Made by a program: the position numbers and the translations under genes. This document shows positions 44,062 to 45,982 of a stretch of DNA of 45,982 bases, one piece after another; the first letter of the stretch is position 1; each line of letters opens with the position of its first letter. Under the pieces are notes generated by a model. The model saw only the letters and a program-made list of their open reading frames with translations, was not told where the DNA came from and did no database searches. The stretch spans positions 18,252 to 64,233 of the forward strand of contig NZ_LMBW01000009.1 in assembly GCF_001439915.1 (NCBI RefSeq). Direction: 5' to 3'. This stretch comes from Fredinandcohnia humi (GTDB lineage Bacteria; Bacillota; Bacilli; Bacillales; Bacillaceae_L).

Positions 44062-44086
44062 GCCCGCCGTCGATGGCGGGCTTTTA
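44062..44086 (+). terminator. Terminator of the ythPQ-ytjP unit
   Basis: GCCCGCC pairs with GGCGGGC around GTCGAT, followed by TTTTAT. Confidence 0.8.
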
Positions 44087-44188
44087 TGATGCGAAATTTT
44101 CTAACGTCGATAAAACTCCCTCTGTTTCCCTTTATCCGTAAGTTTGCTAAAATAAAAAATAAATCATTTCAAAAAAAGGGGCTTTCAA

Positions 44189-44743
44189 ATGGAGCATCAA
44201 ACCCATTATTTTCTTGCACTGGCACTTCCGGCTGAGACAAAAGAATTATTATCGAAATGGCGGGAAATGCTTGAGCCACGGCTAGCGTTTAAGTCCTGGG
44301 TCCATCCCGAGGATTTACATATCACACTTGCCTTTTTGGGAGGGCAGGCATCCTTTAAACAGCTAACGGCAATCAAAAAAGAAATGCCCGAAATTGCTGA
44401 GAAACACGAAAACCTTACTCTTCAATTAAATGGATTAGGCATCTTTGGAAAATCAGATTCGCCACGTATTTTATGGGCGGGAGTAGAGGAAAGCGAGTTA
44501 TTACGTGCACTGCAAAAAGATGTTTATCAAGCATGTACAGATTTGGGCTTTTCACTTGATAAGCGGACATTTACTCCACATATTACGATGGCGAGAAAAT
44601 GGAATTCAGAAAATCCATTTAAGGAAATCGTACAACCCAAAGAGGACAAATCAAACTTTAAAGCGGAGCATTTCGTGCTTTATCAAACCCATATGAACCG
44701 AACGCCAAAATATCAGCCTCTATCTATTTTTTCATTGGGCTAA
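44189..44743 (+). CDS. thpR: RNA 2',3'-cyclic phosphodiesterase (2H family, ThpR/YtlP)
   Basis: A 184-aa 2H phosphoesterase. Both H-x-T-x motifs are present: HITLAFLG (about residue 45) and HITMARKW (about residue 129). The family opens 2',3'-cyclic phosphates on RNA and was first described as a 2'-5' RNA ligase. AAGGGGCT lies before the ATG. It is 15 bases upstream of the cidA-like gene, so all three may be co-transcribed. Confidence 0.9.
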   Translation: MEHQTHYFLALALPAETKELLSKWREMLEPRLAFKSWVHPEDLHITLAFLGGQASFKQLTAIKKEMPEIAEKHENLTLQLNGLGIFGKSDSPRILWAGVEESELLRALQKDVYQACTDLGFSLDKRTFTPHITMARKWNSENPFKEIVQPKEDKSNFKAEHFVLYQTHMNRTPKYQPLSIFSLG

Positions 44744-44758
44744 GAAGGGGAATTTCTG

Positions 44759-45148
44759 ATGAGATATGTTAAGATTTGTATTCAAATCGCCATTTTATAT
44801 CTGATCTTTTGGCTGGGGACGTTGATACAGGGGCTATTACACACGTCCATTCCCGGAAGTATTATTGGGATGATTTTGTTATTTGTATTGTTGCAAACAA
44901 AGGTAATTAAGGAAAAATGGCTAGAGTACGGAGCCCAATTTTTGCTCAGCATTCTAGCTCTTCTTTTTGTGCCGGCAACTGTCGGAATTATGGATTACTT
45001 ATCCTTTTTTAATGGGAAAGGCATTATTACGGTAGCCCTTGTGTTAGTGAGCACATTTATTGTCATGCTTATTTCGGGTATAGTTGGTGAGAAAATAGCG
45101 ACCAGGAAAAAGCAACACAAGGATATCGGGGAGGGCTATGGGGCATGA
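44759..45148 (+). CDS. CidA/LrgA-family membrane protein
   Basis: A 129-aa membrane protein with four predicted helices. The GLLHTSIPGSIIGMILL and FLLSILALLFVPATVGIM segments are typical of the CidA/LrgA (UPF0299) family, known as holin-like or as part of pyruvate/overflow metabolite transport. AAGGGGA precedes the ATG. It overlaps the next gene by 4 bases (ATGA), the usual cidA-cidB arrangement. No LytSR-type regulator gene is in view. Confidence 0.9.
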   Translation: MRYVKICIQIAILYLIFWLGTLIQGLLHTSIPGSIIGMILLFVLLQTKVIKEKWLEYGAQFLLSILALLFVPATVGIMDYLSFFNGKGIITVALVLVSTFIVMLISGIVGEKIATRKKQHKDIGEGYGA

Positions 45149-45831
45149 ATATTGTTTTTACAATTGCTTCAATCGTCTTTACGATTGTTATATTCTTATT
45201 GATGACAAGGCTGTATAAACGAATAACTCACCCATTACTTGTGCCTATTGCGACGACTACATGTGTCATCCTTATTTTCTTACTCATTTTCTCCATACCA
45301 TATGATACTTATATGTTGGGTGGAAAATGGATTGATGAACTTCTGGGCCCTGCTGTTGTGGCATTGGCCTACCCTTTATATCAAAATCGCAAATCGCTAA
45401 AAGAATTTTTCGTGCCAGTCATAATAGGTGTTCTTGTAGGTTCGACAACTGGGATTGCGACAGGGCTTTATTTTTCAAAAGTATTAGCAATAGATCCTGA
45501 AATCATGCTTTCGCTTGCTCCAAAATCGGTTACGACACCCGTTGCAATGGATATTGCGAGTGTAACAGGCGGGATTCCCTCGCTTGCAGCCGTATACGTC
45601 ATGATTGCTGGAATTTCGGGTGCCATGTTTGGTCCATTACTCTTAAAAATGGTGAAGGTCGATCACTTTGTGGGAATTGGTTTAGGGTTTGGGACCGCTT
45701 CACATGGAATTGGTACATCAAGGGCATTGGAAATAGGGACAAACGAAGGAGCGATAAGCTCGATTGCGATGATCTTAAGTGCCGTATATACGTCGATTAT
45801 GTTGCCAGCGTTGGTTTCTTTTTATCTATAG
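45145..45831 (+). CDS. CidB/LrgB-family membrane protein
   Basis: A 228-aa membrane protein with about seven hydrophobic helices. The LrgB signature is seen in SVTTPVAMDIASVTGGIPSL and GLGFGTASHGIGTSRALE. It pairs with the preceding CidA/LrgA protein, which it overlaps by 4 bases, and probably acts in the same complex. There is no obvious terminator; the R5 repeat starts 6 bases after the stop codon and could supply a 3' hairpin. Confidence 0.9.
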   Translation: MNIVFTIASIVFTIVIFLLMTRLYKRITHPLLVPIATTTCVILIFLLIFSIPYDTYMLGGKWIDELLGPAVVALAYPLYQNRKSLKEFFVPVIIGVLVGSTTGIATGLYFSKVLAIDPEIMLSLAPKSVTTPVAMDIASVTGGIPSLAAVYVMIAGISGAMFGPLLLKMVKVDHFVGIGLGFGTASHGIGTSRALEIGTNEGAISSIAMILSAVYTSIMLPALVSFYL

Positions 45832-45836
45832 GAATA

Positions 45837-45982
45837 TGTCTAGCTCCAGGAGCCATCGGCTCGAGGTCACAAGTCAATCGCTTCTGAAGGCGCTTGTCTT
45901 GTGCATGACTTGCACAGGAAGTGCTGACATCGACGTTCGCCACAGGACGTGGCGGTAGTTAGTCGATGTTCCTCAATCCGGG
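45837..45982 (+). repeat. Multi-hairpin interspersed repeat, copy R5 (cut by window end)
   Basis: TGTCTAGCTCCAGGAGCC head, CACAAG/CTTGTG helix, GCAC-AGGAA-GTGC, then CATCGAC-GTT-CGCCAC-AGGAC-GTGGCG-GTAGTTA-GTCGATG, ending at TCAATCCGG where the window stops. The tail of the copy should continue beyond the window. Confidence 0.9.

Overview
The window looks like the chromosome of a low-GC, endospore-forming member of the Bacillaceae (Bacillus/Neobacillus-like). This rests on AAGGAGG-type ribosome binding sites, spore and family-specific genes (cse60, ytzC, ytpB, ytgP/murJ), an S-box leader on metK, a T-box leader on leuS and a SigB-type promoter on dps. Much of the gene content matches the 'yt' region of the Bacillus subtilis chromosome (ytzI, dps, ytkD, ytlACD, ytmA, pckA, metK, ytoA, ytpB, ytqAB, ytzC, yttB, leuS, ytwF, cse60, ytfP, ytgP, ytzG, ytzE, ythPQ, ytjP, thpR). 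The genus is inferred, not proven.

Layout. 0-5 kb: an amidase with the small membrane protein YtzI, dps, threonine aldolase, two small conserved genes and the Nudix hydrolase ytkD. 5-8.6 kb: a three-gene ABC importer of the ThiY/SsuA type, then the hydrolase ytmA. 8.6-12.2 kb: pckA and metK, divergent, each with recognisable control sites. 12.2-16.7 kb: ytoA, ytpB, ytqB-ytqA, ytzC and a small gene, broken up by repeats. 16.7-17.25 kb: a 53-bp tandem array. 17.4-26.2 kb: yttB, then an accessory catabolic module: a PAS/sigma-54 activator, a -24/-12 promoter, a 3-hydroxybutyrate-dehydrogenase-like SDR and a branched-chain-type ABC importer with a fused permease-ATPase. 26.3-27.5 kb: a lipoprotein copper nitrite reductase behind an FNR-like operator at -41.5. 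27.8-36.7 kb: leuS and housekeeping or sporulation genes. 36.8-39.0 kb: an IS605-type element carrying only tnpB, followed by a structured non-coding 3' region. 39.0-45.8 kb: a small coat-like protein, ytzG, ytzE, ythPQ, a PepV-type dipeptidase, thpR and a cidAB-like pair.

The most unusual content is not protein-coding. Five copies of a 120-180 bp multi-hairpin repeat (1-79, 12239-12354, 12970-13128, 22465-22642, 45837-45982) and a related element (4430-4548) share helices whose two arms change together while loops such as AAAAGGC and AGGA(A/C) stay constant. One copy lies inside the importer operon and another supplies the last codons of ytoA. Two intergenic 20-bp-period arrays and the 53-bp array, whose units form 11-bp hairpins, add to this. 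The TnpB has its RuvC residues but has lost most zinc-ribbon cysteines, and about 260 nt of hairpin-rich sequence follows it, a candidate guide RNA scaffold.

All calls come from reading the sequence; no database search, folding or alignment program was run.
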